Positions 21,027-33,000 of a DNA stretch of 64,000 bases are shown piece after piece. The stretch lies in contig SVPH01000001.1 in assembly GCA_015065965.1 (NCBI GenBank), forward strand, positions 62,001 to 126,000, in the 5' to 3' direction. The translations under genes and the position numbers were made by a program. The notes beneath the pieces were generated by a model. It saw only the letters and a list, made by a program, of their open reading frames with translations. It ran no database searches and was not told where the DNA came from. The DNA is from Oscillospiraceae bacterium (lineage in GTDB: Bacteria; Bacillota; Clostridia; Oscillospirales; Acutalibacteraceae). Positions within the stretch are counted from its first letter, which is position 1, and each line of letters opens with the position of its first letter.

Positions 21027-21776
21027 TTATTGTTTTTGCATTATTCCTTTTTCAACTGCGGAACTTACGCATATTTTTAATGTTTCCATGATGTTTTTAT
21101 CAATGTTTGGCAAGGCAAATGAATTATCATGAATGCTTTTGTTGAATATCATTTCGTAGAAACATGCCCCCGCAAGGTAGCAGCCAAGGTCGTTGCCGTG
21201 ATATCCGTCTACCGTCAGTTTATCGCCGATAACGTTTCTTGCCGTCTGCCATGCTCTGCCGCTTGGAATAATAAGGTCAATATCCGCTTCAAGAGCAGCA
21301 TCAACATATGCTTCGGTAAGCATGCGGTACATTTCCTGCTGACTCTTTCCGTAGTTTGAAAAACCGGGGTGCTGGCATCCGTTTTCATATGCCCATGTCT
21401 GATGCAGCATTATTTTTGCGTTGGGTTGAACCATTCTGCAATATTCTGCAAGTTCGGAAAGATACGGGGAATAACTTTCTCGGATTCCGCTCAGGTGGCT
21501 GCATTGCTGCAAGGTTATAACATCCCATTCTTCGTCTTCAACAACCTCATGCAGAGCGATATCATCAACACGGGTCATTTCTGTTTCAAACGGCAGATAT
21601 ATTTCATATTCATAGTCGGTCTTTTCTTCTCGCCAGTTTTTCCAGTGTTGTTCAAGGGAACATCCGCCGATAAAAAGATTGCAGAGCATCAGTTCTTCTC
21701 CGTCAGCCTCAGCCATTTTCGGCAGAAAATGATGAGCATTGTTTGAAAAACTGTTGCCGATTGATAAAACATTCAT
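21027..21776 (-). CDS. SGNH-type hydrolase, DUF4886 family
   Basis: The 249-residue protein begins VLSIGNSFSNNAHH, which is the GDS-like block I motif with the catalytic serine in GNS. Later it has LQQCS, then HQTWAYENG, and a terminal DGYHGNDLGCYLAG that supplies the Asp/His pair. This matches DUF4886, a family within the SGNH/GDSL esterase superfamily often found with polysaccharide genes. No signal peptide is seen, so it is predicted to be cytoplasmic. Its start overlaps the stop of the upstream ligase-like gene by 4 nt (ATGA), so the two are translationally coupled. An acyl esterase acting on a glycan or precursor is inferred. Confidence 0.7.
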   Translation of the reverse strand: MNVLSIGNSFSNNAHHFLPKMAEADGEELMLCNLFIGGCSLEQHWKNWREEKTDYEYEIYLPFETEMTRVDDIALHEVVEDEEWDVITLQQCSHLSGIRESYSPYLSELAEYCRMVQPNAKIMLHQTWAYENGCQHPGFSNYGKSQQEMYRMLTEAYVDAALEADIDLIIPSGRAWQTARNVIGDKLTVDGYHGNDLGCYLAGACFYEMIFNKSIHDNSFALPNIDKNIMETLKICVSSAVEKGIMQKQ

Positions 21777-23131
21777 TGTTTTACACCGTACTTTCCTTGT
21801 CTGATTAGAGAAAGAACCTTTTTGTCATCATTGCTGTTGCATCTCTCCATAATTACAAAGTAAATAGTAACAAGGAAAAGATAGGGGAACGGAACAAAAA
21901 TTCCGGGATTTACAAATGACATCATTTCAAGAGCGATGTATGACAGAAAGATAGTTATGTTGAAAAATGTAGGATTCTTAAAGAGTGTTTTAATCCTTTG
22001 AAAAATAAGGAATCCATATGCAAGAATACCTGCTATGCCGAAACTGCCGATAACCTGAATCGGTGAGCAGTGGTACCAGCAAAGTGTGAATTCTGCGTTG
22101 TTGTGAACGTCATTATTGCCCATATATCCTATGCCTCTGCCGAAAAGCGGATTTGCAAGGAAGTCCTCAATTCCGCGGGGAATAAGTTGAAGACGGATTG
22201 CGTTTTCCTCAGGATTGAGAAGCCTTGAAATTGTGTAACTTACAAGGTCAACAAGGAAATGTCTTAAAAGAAATGCAACTATAAGGCAAACAACAAAAAT
22301 TGAAGCAATTATCGGTCTGTGGCGTTTGTCAAGAATAAACATAACAACAAAGCAAAGACCCAGTTCAATAAGACCGAAGATCATTCCGCCTCTTGAGCCT
22401 GTGAGCAGAATTGCTGCATATGCAAGAATGCCCACAAAGAACCAACCGAATTTTTTTACAGAAAGATAGAACGCAAAAGGCATGGCAAGCATCAGCATTG
22501 TTGAGCCGTTGTTTCTCCATTGAAATGGCAGAATATCAAGAGTGCCGTTAAGTTCAGACCAACGGCTGATGTATTCTTCAGCAAGGCAAATGCATAGCAT
22601 TATAATAATGCTGACCATGATTTTTGCAAATTTATCGGAAAACTCATAGTTTTCACGTATTTTCAATGCCGAGTTCATATACATATATACTATAAGCATT
22701 GCGAAGCCAAGCATGAATATGTAAAAAAGAGAAATAGGGCTGAAATATTCTTTGGCGGATATTATGCCGATACCGCCCATGGTAACTGCAGCCGAGGTTG
22801 CAAGTATACCCCAAAAGCAAGTGCCTTTTTTGAACTTGCATCGGTATATAAAGAAATGAGAAAGAATAAGAATTGCAACAGGAGGTATCAACCACCAGAA
22901 TTTGATAAAATCATCAAAAGAATGCTTACAGCGTATTGCAAAGCAGGTTGTGATAACTATTATCTGCAAACAGGGCAGAAGGTCATCGCTCAGAACCATA
23001 ACAATGCCGAACAGAACTATAAAAAGAACTGTACCGCCGATTTCGTTGCCGGTGATAACTATGAGACCCGCAGCGGCAATCATCAGGGCGGTAAACCAAT
23101 CCGATATTAAGAACTTTCTTATTTTATCCAT
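21773..23131 (-). CDS. O-antigen ligase/polymerase-like membrane protein
   Basis: The 452-residue integral membrane protein has roughly 10-12 hydrophobic segments. A large extracytoplasmic loop contains RLQLIPRGIEDFLANPLFGRGIGYMGNN and a histidine-rich HNNAEFTLCWYHCSP, the pattern of the WaaL/Wzy O-antigen ligase superfamily. GSRGG near the middle is also typical. Such proteins polymerise or transfer lipid-linked glycans. ATG 23131 is chosen because AGAGG lies 6 nt upstream; TTG 23137 abuts that site. It is first in a two-gene operon with a DUF4886 hydrolase, suggesting modification of a surface glycan. The exact substrate is unknown. Confidence 0.75.
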   Translation of the reverse strand: MDKIRKFLISDWFTALMIAAAGLIVITGNEIGGTVLFIVLFGIVMVLSDDLLPCLQIIVITTCFAIRCKHSFDDFIKFWWLIPPVAILILSHFFIYRCKFKKGTCFWGILATSAAVTMGGIGIISAKEYFSPISLFYIFMLGFAMLIVYMYMNSALKIRENYEFSDKFAKIMVSIIIMLCICLAEEYISRWSELNGTLDILPFQWRNNGSTMLMLAMPFAFYLSVKKFGWFFVGILAYAAILLTGSRGGMIFGLIELGLCFVVMFILDKRHRPIIASIFVVCLIVAFLLRHFLVDLVSYTISRLLNPEENAIRLQLIPRGIEDFLANPLFGRGIGYMGNNDVHNNAEFTLCWYHCSPIQVIGSFGIAGILAYGFLIFQRIKTLFKNPTFFNITIFLSYIALEMMSFVNPGIFVPFPYLFLVTIYFVIMERCNSNDDKKVLSLIRQGKYGVKQ

Positions 23132-23168
23132 ATTCAACCTCTGATTTGATTATTAGAGATACACCTAC

Positions 23169-23197
23169 AATATAACATTATTGGAAATCAAAGTCAA
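23169..23197 (-). promoter_or_regulatory. Promoter of the ligase-DUF4886 operon
   Basis: On the minus strand TTGACT (23192-23197), 17 nt, TATATT (23169-23174). Confidence 0.65.
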
Positions 23198-23233
23198 TTA
23201 ATGTTACAAGATTGTAAACTTTGGTAAAAGGGG

Positions 23234-23262
23234 TTGATTTTTCCTGCAAAAGTGGCTAAAAT
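23234..23262 (+). promoter_or_regulatory. groESL promoter
   Basis: TTGATT (23234-23239), 17 nt, TAAAAT (23257-23262). The predicted start falls at the left arm of CIRCE, the classic arrangement for HrcA repression. Confidence 0.75.
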
Positions 23263-23267
23263 ACAAA

Positions 23268-25272
<2,005 letters not shown>

Positions 25273-25283
25273 TATAGAACGAA

Positions 25284-25309
25284 AACCGCTCGAAAGAGCG
25301 GTTTTTTTT
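25284..25309 (+). terminator. groESL terminator
   Basis: Stem AACCGCTC-gaaa-GAGCGGTT with a GNRA-type loop, followed by an eight-T run overlapping the stem end. Confidence 0.92.
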
Positions 25310-25400
25310 GTAGGGGACGGTGACCTCAAGTCCGAACGCACAGTAAGGTGCATAATAATTTTTGCAGACCTGCGGTCTGCTCGGGTTGGTGGTTACCAAC
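25310..25400. repeat. GTAGGGG-type dispersed repeat with tandem hairpins
   Basis: It starts GTAGGGGACGG right after the groEL terminator and continues to GTCCGAAC. Two perfect hairpins follow: GCAGACC-tgc-GGTCTGC (25364-25380) and GTTGGT-ggtt-ACCAAC (25385-25400). Related GTAGGGG sequences occur at 39492 and 48511. No ORF is present. Confidence 0.5.
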
Positions 25401-25473
25401 ACATACATGTTTGGTTTCATGGGATTTTTCTGCATTGTTTACCGAATATTAATATTTACCACTCTATATTTGT

Positions 25474-25502
25474 TTGACATTCAGAAAAAAGTGTGATAGA
25501 AT
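25474..25502 (+). promoter_or_regulatory. Promoter of the PPC exoprotein gene
   Basis: TTGACA (25474-25479), 17 nt, TAGAAT (25497-25502), with a leader of about 35 nt before the ribosome site CAGGAGG. Confidence 0.85.
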
Positions 25503-25545
25503 GCTAATGCATATAATAAATTCTAAAAATCAGGAGGACAAAAGA

Positions 25546-26940
25546 ATGAAAAAAGTTAAATCAATTCTTTCTCTTCTTCTTGCAATCCTTATGGTTGCAG
25601 GTTGCATGGCAACTGCATCTGCAGCAGCGGACGGAGAAGTTGAGGACAACGGCAGCATTGCAACTGCTACAAAGTTCACAGTAGGAACAAAAATCGACGG
25701 CGGCCTTGAATCTGCAGACGATGTTGATTACTACAAGTTTACCGCAACCTCAGCAGGTCTTGCTTATGTTAAAATTGACCATGCTGTTATTACCGGTTCA
25801 GATTCATCCGCTACATATTTCAATATTGTTGTAACAAACGAAGAAGAAGTTGTAGTTGCTGATTTTTCATCAACAGGTAACAGTGCAAGCGATGAATCAA
25901 ATTCTTTCACCGTTTCAAAAGATGAAGTTTATTATGTAAAGGTTACAATGGGTCGCGTATACAACGGTGCTGTAAGTTATTCAATTACTGCCGCTGTTGA
26001 GAAGAACGTAAACACTGAATCAGAGCCCAACAACACTGCTCAGGAAGCAGATGTTCTTGCTTATTCAGAAAAGGATGTTCCCAAGAACTATTACGGTTCA
26101 CTCAGCGAGAATGATGTTGACTACTTTGTTATCACAACTCCTTCAACAGGTGTTGTAAACCTTTATCTCTATAATGATTCGGTTAAAAAGAGCAAATTTA
26201 ATGCAACTCTTATGACATGGGTTGAGGGCAAAGAAGGCACTCAGGAACTTGAAGAAGTTACTTCAATAACAATTGAAGCAACAGAATCAACAAAAATCGG
26301 TCCCAGCGTAGGTGTTCCCGCAGGTAAGCACATAATCAAGATTGACGGTGAAGTTGGTTCTTACAGAACAAGAGTTCTTTTCAGAAACAACGCAAGCGTT
26401 GAAACAGAGAACAATGATTCACTTCTTCTTGCAGATGACCTTACTTTCAAGACTGCTTGCAAAGCAACCATTGATGAAAAGACCGATGTTGACGTGTTTG
26501 AGTTCAACGCTCCTGCTGACAACGCAGGTTATGAAATTCTTTTCACTGCAACAAACAGCGCACAGTGGGAAATCAGACTTCTCAATTCAGACGGCGAAGC
26601 AGTTAAAGATGCTCTTCATGTAACAACAACTGACAGCAACAAGAACGCAAAGATTGATACAGATAAACTTAAGGAAGGCGCTTATTATGTAAGAGTGTCT
26701 GCCGGTGAAACACATGACAGTGAACTCTATTCAATCACCGTTACACCCAAAGCAGCATCAGAAAATAAAGAACCCGAGGAAGAAAAGAACCTTTTTGATC
26801 GCATAAAGGATCTTGACTGGGGCGGTCTTTGGGATAACTTCAGCGGTTGGATTGAAGAAATCAATTTCTTTGGCATGCTTTCAAGCCTTTCCGCAAGTAT
26901 CATCAGAATTATCACATACTTCATATCAGTTATCGGATAA
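25546..26940 (+). CDS. Secreted protein with three PPC (pre-peptidase C-terminal) domains
   Basis: The 464-residue exported protein has an N-terminal KK then a hydrophobic core. It could be cleaved after ASA by signal peptidase I or at VAGC as a lipoprotein. Three PPC-type beta-sandwich domains follow, each opened by an acidic ExEPNN/ExNN-like motif and a DVDYYKF/DVDYFVI/DVDVFEF strand. They start near residues 28, 163 and 290. PPC domains usually sit behind secreted peptidases, but no peptidase domain is present here. The C-terminal 50 residues form an acidic linker and amphipathic/hydrophobic helices that may contact the membrane. ATG 25546 is set by CAGGAGG. Function is unknown. Confidence 0.75.
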   Translation: MKKVKSILSLLLAILMVAGCMATASAAADGEVEDNGSIATATKFTVGTKIDGGLESADDVDYYKFTATSAGLAYVKIDHAVITGSDSSATYFNIVVTNEEEVVVADFSSTGNSASDESNSFTVSKDEVYYVKVTMGRVYNGAVSYSITAAVEKNVNTESEPNNTAQEADVLAYSEKDVPKNYYGSLSENDVDYFVITTPSTGVVNLYLYNDSVKKSKFNATLMTWVEGKEGTQELEEVTSITIEATESTKIGPSVGVPAGKHIIKIDGEVGSYRTRVLFRNNASVETENNDSLLLADDLTFKTACKATIDEKTDVDVFEFNAPADNAGYEILFTATNSAQWEIRLLNSDGEAVKDALHVTTTDSNKNAKIDTDKLKEGAYYVRVSAGETHDSELYSITVTPKAASENKEPEEEKNLFDRIKDLDWGGLWDNFSGWIEEINFFGMLSSLSASIIRIITYFISVIG

Positions 26941-26946
26941 AAAACA

Positions 26947-26976
26947 AGGAGTTGTTCTTTGAGCAACTCCTTTCTT
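26947..26976 (+). terminator. Terminator after the PPC exoprotein gene
   Basis: GGAGTTGTTC-ttt-GAGCAACTCC (one G-U pair) followed by TTTCTTTC. The T-run is interrupted, so some readthrough to the phosphoesterase gene is possible. Confidence 0.75.
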
Positions 26977-27005
26977 TCAATTAAAAAATAAAAGAGGTTT
27001 TTGTT

Positions 27006-28223
27006 ATGGTATTTGATAAAAATTTTAAACCTGTTCTTCGTTTCCTTGTTGTCAGTGATGTTCATTATGCTGATGATGCGGATTGCATTGAACGCAAAAG
27101 AATGACTCAGGCATTGGAAACTGCATACAAACTCAGCGAAAATGAAGAGTATTCAAAACTTGATGCTCTTTATGTTGTTGGCGACTTTTCAAAAAGAGGC
27201 AGTGAAGCACAGATGCTTTCATTCAAGCAGACTCTTGATGAATACATAAAAGAAGGCACTGACGTAACAGTTTCACTTGCCAGCCATGAGTTTATGACTG
27301 ACGGTGAAGAAGAAGCGCTTAAAAGATTCGGCAGAATATTCGGAATGGAACCGGATACCCACAAGGTTATCAACGGTTATCATTTTATAAGTGTAACAAG
27401 CACAAATGGCTGCCATTTTGATGAAGCCAAGCAGGCATGGGTTGCAGCGGAACTTAAAAAGGCTGTGGCGGACGATCCTCAAAGACCCATCTTCTTTTTC
27501 CAGCATCCTCATATTATGGGAACTGTTTACGGCAGCGCAAACTGGGGCGAAGATGAACTGACGGCAATTCTTATGAATTATCCTCAGATTATAGATTTTT
27601 CAGGCCATTCCCACGCACCTATCAATGACCCTCGTTCAATTCATCAGAAGCATTTTACATGCCTCGGCACGGGAACTCTCAGTTACTTTGAACTTGATGA
27701 ATTTGATAAAGTTTACGGTACTATACCTCCCAACGATGATAATGCTGCGCAGATGCTTATTGTTGAGGCTGATGCTGATATGAGAGTAAGGATTTATCCT
27801 TATGACCTTATTACATCAAACTTTTTCCCGTTCACATGGAAAATAGACAGTGCATGGGATGTTGATTCTTTCCTTTATACTGATGCACGTTACAAAACAA
27901 CGGTTGCACCATATTTTGAAGAGAATGCAAAAATCACAGTATCAGATATAACAGCAGACGGATTTAAAGTTACATTTGACCAGGCAAAGTATGACAGCGA
28001 TTATGTTGATGATTATAATGTAATTGTTAAAGATGATAAGGGAATTACCGTTCGCAATTCAACTGTTTGGAGTGAATACTATTTTTATAATATGCCTGAA
28101 ACAATAAGTGTTTCATTTGACGGTCTTGATGCCGGAAAAACTTATCAGGTTTATGTTCATGCAAACAGTTTCTGGAAAACCAGAACAGAAAAACCTCTTG
28201 TCAGCGATAAAATAGAGTTATAA
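27006..28223 (+). CDS. Calcineurin-like metallophosphoesterase with C-terminal FN3-like domain
   Basis: The 405-residue protein has the metallophosphoesterase motifs D18-x-H20 (SDVHY), GD at 59-60 (VVGDF), an HPH segment (FFFQHPH) and GHSH. The usual GNH(D/E) motif is altered to A-S-H-E at 92-95, so the metal-bridging Asn is replaced by Ser. Residues from about 300 look like a fibronectin III-type sandwich (TADGFKVTF ... DAGKTYQVYVHA). No clear signal peptide is present, so cytoplasmic location is the default. Substrate is not predictable. It sits between a PPC exoprotein gene and a sugar/cation symporter gene. Confidence 0.75.
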   Translation: MVFDKNFKPVLRFLVVSDVHYADDADCIERKRMTQALETAYKLSENEEYSKLDALYVVGDFSKRGSEAQMLSFKQTLDEYIKEGTDVTVSLASHEFMTDGEEEALKRFGRIFGMEPDTHKVINGYHFISVTSTNGCHFDEAKQAWVAAELKKAVADDPQRPIFFFQHPHIMGTVYGSANWGEDELTAILMNYPQIIDFSGHSHAPINDPRSIHQKHFTCLGTGTLSYFELDEFDKVYGTIPPNDDNAAQMLIVEADADMRVRIYPYDLITSNFFPFTWKIDSAWDVDSFLYTDARYKTTVAPYFEENAKITVSDITADGFKVTFDQAKYDSDYVDDYNVIVKDDKGITVRNSTVWSEYYFYNMPETISVSFDGLDAGKTYQVYVHANSFWKTRTEKPLVSDKIEL

Positions 28224-28236
28224 ATAAAACCGGATA

Positions 28237-28283
28237 TCAAGCATATTTAAGAAAAAATTCTTGAATGTGCTTGATTTTTTTTT
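28237..28283 (+). terminator. Terminator of the metallophosphoesterase gene
   Basis: A 17-bp stem (28237-28253 with 28258-28274) has only two G-U pairs and is followed by a nine-T run. Confidence 0.9.
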
Positions 28284-28299
28284 ACGGATATTATAGAAT
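28271..28299 (+). promoter_or_regulatory. Putative promoter of the GPH transporter gene
   Basis: TTGATT (28271-28276), 17 nt, TAGAAT (28294-28299). The -35 is built from the foot of the preceding terminator. Confidence 0.5.
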
Positions 28300-28357
28300 A
28301 CATTTTATAATAGGATTACTATGGAATAAGTATGTATATTGACAGGATGGTGACGTT

Positions 28358-29866
28358 ATGGCAGAGGACAGAAATAATATTCCCGCACCTGTAACGGACG
28401 GTGAAGCGGTCAGAAAGCAGGTCGACCAACAGAACAAGTCATATCTCAGCCCCAAACATTATGTTGCTTATATTCTTTCGGGTATGGGCGATACGATGTG
28501 GAACACATTCAGCAAAAAACTCTTCTTCTTTGCTACGCAGTTCCTTGGTATAAATGCAAAAACATGGGGTGCGGCTGAAACGATAAGCATGGTTGCCGAT
28601 ACGGTTGACAATGCACTTTCGGGCTTGATTATTGACAGAACAAGAACAAGATGGGGACGAGTGCGTCCGTATATCATCCTCACGCTGCCGTTCTGGGTGG
28701 CTTCTGCACTCACGCCATGGACTCTCCCCAATAATATGACTCAGATTAGCCTTTTCATTGCATTTCTTATCTGTAACTATGTCGGATCTATTGCAAACTC
28801 ATTTTATAACACAAGTTATCAGATAATTCTTTTTAACATAACACCAAATCCTACCGAGCGAAACAGACTTATTGCAACTGATGCCTACGCCGATCTTGTC
28901 GGTGTCTGGCTGCCGTCGCTGTTCCCTGTTCTTGTTGACTTCCTGCCGAACATATTGGGTATTGGTTCAAGAAGCATTTACACAGGCGGTGCGGCAGTGT
29001 TTGTCTGCTGTGTAATCGCGTTCAGAGTTTACGGTTTCTTCTCATTGAAGGAGCGCATGCCCCTTTCAACAAGAAATGAAATGAAGCAGATGGGTCTTAT
29101 TAAAACCATCAAAACAATCGGTACTTGCCGTCCTATGTGGGTTCTTTTGGTCAAAAATTTCTTTGCCGTAGGCAAGAGCACAGGTACGATGGTAGAGGAC
29201 TTTTTCTGGCTTAACTGCATGGGCAGGCTTTCGTATGGCACAATAGCAGGTCTTTTTACGGGTCTGCCGAGTTATTTTGTGCTTCCTCTTGCGCCCAAAC
29301 TCACAAAGAAATTCGGATTGAGAAATCTCGCTGCAGGCAGTTATATGTTCTGCGGTGCATGCTACTTTATCATGTGGATTGTAGGCTATAAACCTTTTGG
29401 AGAGGATCATTTTATCCTCAATCTCATATGGGTTATAATTGCACTCACATTCTGCGGTTCGCTCAACAGTATCCAAAGATACTGCAGCACCGCGCTTAAC
29501 GGCGATCTGTATGACTATGTTGAGTGGAAGTCCGGCGTGCGCAATGAGGCAACCATAACTGCGGCAATGGAATATTTCAAACTGCTTTCAAACGCAGCAG
29601 CAAAAATGATAAGTGCTTTTGCGGTTGCCGCAATTCACTATGTTCCGCTTCTCAATGCAAACGGTGTTCAGATTCCGCAGACTGATCCGAGCATGCTTGC
29701 AGGCATTTGGGCTGTTTTTGCCCTTGCTCCGGCAGCAGGCAGATTCCTTAAAGGCGTATCGCTGCTGTTCTTCAATGTTCATGGTAAAACAAGGGATACA
29801 ATGATGTATGAACTTGCAAAAATCCGTGCAGCAAAAATCCTTGATTCCGAAACACCGGAAAAATAA
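28358..29866 (+). CDS. GPH-family (MelB-type) sugar:cation symporter
   Basis: The 502-residue, roughly 12-TM transporter belongs to the glycoside-pentoside-hexuronide family of the MFS. Family traits seen are an early GMGDTMWN segment, the charged motif ADTVDNALSGLIIDRTRTRWGRVRPYI in the TM2-TM3 loop, and a late GDLYDYVEWKSGVRNEA motif. This motif pair defines GPH proteins such as MelB, XynB and GusB. Substrate is unknown; a plant or host glycoside is likely. It is preceded by its own probable promoter and followed by the giant adhesin gene, which has a separate promoter. Confidence 0.88.
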   Translation: MAEDRNNIPAPVTDGEAVRKQVDQQNKSYLSPKHYVAYILSGMGDTMWNTFSKKLFFFATQFLGINAKTWGAAETISMVADTVDNALSGLIIDRTRTRWGRVRPYIILTLPFWVASALTPWTLPNNMTQISLFIAFLICNYVGSIANSFYNTSYQIILFNITPNPTERNRLIATDAYADLVGVWLPSLFPVLVDFLPNILGIGSRSIYTGGAAVFVCCVIAFRVYGFFSLKERMPLSTRNEMKQMGLIKTIKTIGTCRPMWVLLVKNFFAVGKSTGTMVEDFFWLNCMGRLSYGTIAGLFTGLPSYFVLPLAPKLTKKFGLRNLAAGSYMFCGACYFIMWIVGYKPFGEDHFILNLIWVIIALTFCGSLNSIQRYCSTALNGDLYDYVEWKSGVRNEATITAAMEYFKLLSNAAAKMISAFAVAAIHYVPLLNANGVQIPQTDPSMLAGIWAVFALAPAAGRFLKGVSLLFFNVHGKTRDTMMYELAKIRAAKILDSETPEK

Positions 29867-29930
29867 TTTGATTATAATTGCTTTTTACATAAATTTCCGA
29901 TATTGTCTATAATAAAATTATAAAATACTC

Positions 29931-29959
29931 TTGAAATTTTTAAAGCATTATGATAGAAT
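29931..29959 (+). promoter_or_regulatory. Promoter of the InlB-repeat adhesin gene
   Basis: TTGAAA (29931-29936), 17 nt, TAGAAT (29954-29959). The leader holds a small GAAAG...CTTTC hairpin (about 29974-29996) before AAGGAGG. Confidence 0.75.
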
Positions 29960-30020
29960 GACTTGTACTATATGAAAGTGTCGCTTGTCGGCTTTCAAGC
30001 ACTAAGGAGGAAAAACGCAT

Positions 30021-33000
30021 ATGACACACTTCAAGAAATCATTGGCACTGCTTCTTGCTTTTGTCATGATTTTCAGTTCAATGTCAGTTGCGGCATCAGC
30101 GTTCGATCCCACAACGGAGGGCGGCTTTGATATTAATTTCAAAACCGAATTCTACCGCATGGTTGAGGATGAGAACGGCGATGCCGAATGGATTCTGACT
30201 GACAGAGTCGCACCCGGCGAAAAAGTCAAAGCAAGGGTTTATATCGGAACTGATTACTATACCTATTCCGGTAACATTGCTCTTCTTTTTGACTCAAGAT
30301 TTATGGAAACAACTCTCGAAGACGGCGTAAGTTCTTCACTTCTTACAAACACCGATTATATGGATGGATCTGTAAGAGTTAAATCTGATAACGCTGTTTA
30401 TCGTGAAGATGAAACATTGCTCGGTCAGAACAGCAATAATAAACTTGTTACCAAGGGTATTATCAGCGATGAGTTCTTTGATGACCTTGACATTGTTTCA
30501 AACTCATACAACATTACAACAGGCTACACCACAATATTGGATGGCAGCGAATGGGTAATTGAGTATGATTTCGTTGTAAGAGATGAAGATCAGGTTGCTA
30601 TTTCTGAGTCTGACTTTGCTGCTCTTGTTGAAGAAGCACTTGAAGCGGACTATGACGGCAATTATGATGCTCTTACCGATGAGCAGAAAGAAACAGTCAG
30701 AAAGTTTGCTGCAAAGAAGGATTATATCATTACAACTGATGAAAACGGCAAAGTTGTTGCAAAAACTGATTGCACAACAAGAGTCGTAGGTTCAACAGGT
30801 AAGGCATATGTTCCTGATGAACAACTTGCAGCATCTCCCACAAATGGTTACCGTATGTTTATAAACCTTCCCAAAGCAGAGAAGGCCGGTCGCTATTTGG
30901 ATATACCTACTTACAGTATGGCTACTTGGGTTGCTGATATAACAACTGTTGACGGTGAAATTACCACAACAAGTAATGTTGTACTTGACGGTAACGGCGG
31001 TACTTTCTCTGAAAACGGTTCTGACTATACAAGCATCAACCTTCCCGGTATTATCGGTGACAAGTTTGATACCGCTGACCTCAGTGAGGACAAGCAGCCC
31101 GTAAGAGCGGACTATGCTTTCAGCGGTTGGTCAGAAATTCCCGTTCCCGCTGACAGAGCAATGACAGCAGAGGTTATGGAAGCACTCGGCCTTACTCAGG
31201 AAGATGCAGATGCTCAGGGCAATGTTCTTTCGGAAGATCAGGTTAAAGCGCTCACTCTTTCTCAGGCGGAAATTGCAGACATCGTATATGACTACAGCGA
31301 TAAAACTCTTTATGCTGTATGGACTGCAACGGAAGCAAGTGACAACTATTACACTTATCAGGTATTCTATATGAATACTGATGGCACATATCCGACAACT
31401 GCAAACTATTCACAGCAGATTCTTGCAGAAACAGGTTTGAAGGTTGATCTTCCTAAAACTCCTGTAGAAGGTTTCTACATTGATACCGATAACAGTGACA
31501 GTACAATCACTGTTAAAGGCGACAAATCCTCAGTGCTTAATGCTTACTATGCCAGAAATAAATATACAGTAACTTACAGTTACAGCGATAATTCAGGAAC
31601 AACACAGACTCAGGAACACACCGATGTTTATTACGGTGCAGATGTTCCCGAATTTGACGGTCTTGAATTCCCCTTGGGCGTTCCCGTTAAAGAAGGTTAC
31701 ACATTCACAGGTTGGAAGACCAAAGACGGAAAAGACGGACCTTCCACAATGCCCAACAGCGATGTAGAATTCTTTGCTCAGTATGAAGCAAACAAGTACA
31801 CACTTGTGTTTGATGCAACCCAGGGCGGTAAATTTGAATCAAACGGTCAGAGAACAGTATCGTTCGTATATGAATACGGCGAAACCCCCGATGCGTTTGA
31901 TGAAATTCCCGTTTATCCCGGCATGGAATTCTTAGGCTGGGATAATGAAATGCCTGATGTTGTAACAGAAGACATAATATTCACTGCTGAATACAGCGAT
32001 ATCGAGTATACAGTTAAGTTTGTTGACGGCGACGAAACACTTGATGAAATTCTCTATTATTACGGAGATACAGTATATGCTGAAGATGTTCCTTACGGAT
32101 ACAATGTTGAAAACGCATGGTATATCGGTGAATCGGAAGAAGAAGGAACAGTAGTAACATTCCCCTATACCGTAACCGGCGATGTAGTTATGAAAGCCAT
32201 CAAAGAAGCGGATGTTTTCAATGCAGTATTTGATGCAGGCGAAGGCAGATTTGCAGATGGCGAAAAAGTAAAGACCGTTCCCACAGTATCAGGTGCAGAA
32301 ATTGAAGTTCCTGCTGCTCCTATCAGAGAAGGCTATACATTCCTTATGTGGAGTCCCGAACCCGGCATTATTGACGGAGAGGATCAGTACTTCACAGCGG
32401 TATATGAGATTAACAAAACCACAATTACATTTGCAGATACAGGCGATACAACAATTGCACCCATTACAGGCGATTACGGCTCTCCTGTTACAGCGGAGAT
32501 TCCCACTCCCGAAAAGAAGGGACATACATTTGCAGGCTGGAATACACAGATACCCACAACAATGCCTGCAGAGGATATGACAATCAGCGCATTGTGGACA
32601 AAGAACACATACTCCGTAACCTTTGTTGACTATGACGGTTCAATAATCAGTGTAGTTACAGGTCTTTATGAGTCAGATGTAACAGCACCCGAACTTCCCA
32701 CAGAGGTAGGTTACACATACAAGTGGGACAAAGAAGTTCCTGCAAAGATGCCTGCTGAGAATACAACAGTTACTGCAGTGCGCACAGCACATGAGTACAG
32801 CATAAGTTTTGATACAAACGGCGGTGTTCCCGCAACAATCGCTCCTATTGAAAATGTTGAGTGCGGCTCACCTATCACAAAACCTGCAGATCCTATTAAG
32901 GAAGGCGCAACATTCGGCGGCTGGGCTGATGTTTCAGCACCCACAACCCCCATCACCTTCCCCGAAACAATGCCCGCAGGCGGTCTTAATCTTATAGCAA

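Noticed and set aside
25310-25545. CRISPR array or tRNA in the hairpin-rich gap after groEL
   Set aside because: There are two different hairpins, no regularly spaced repeats and no cloverleaf or T-loop sequence.
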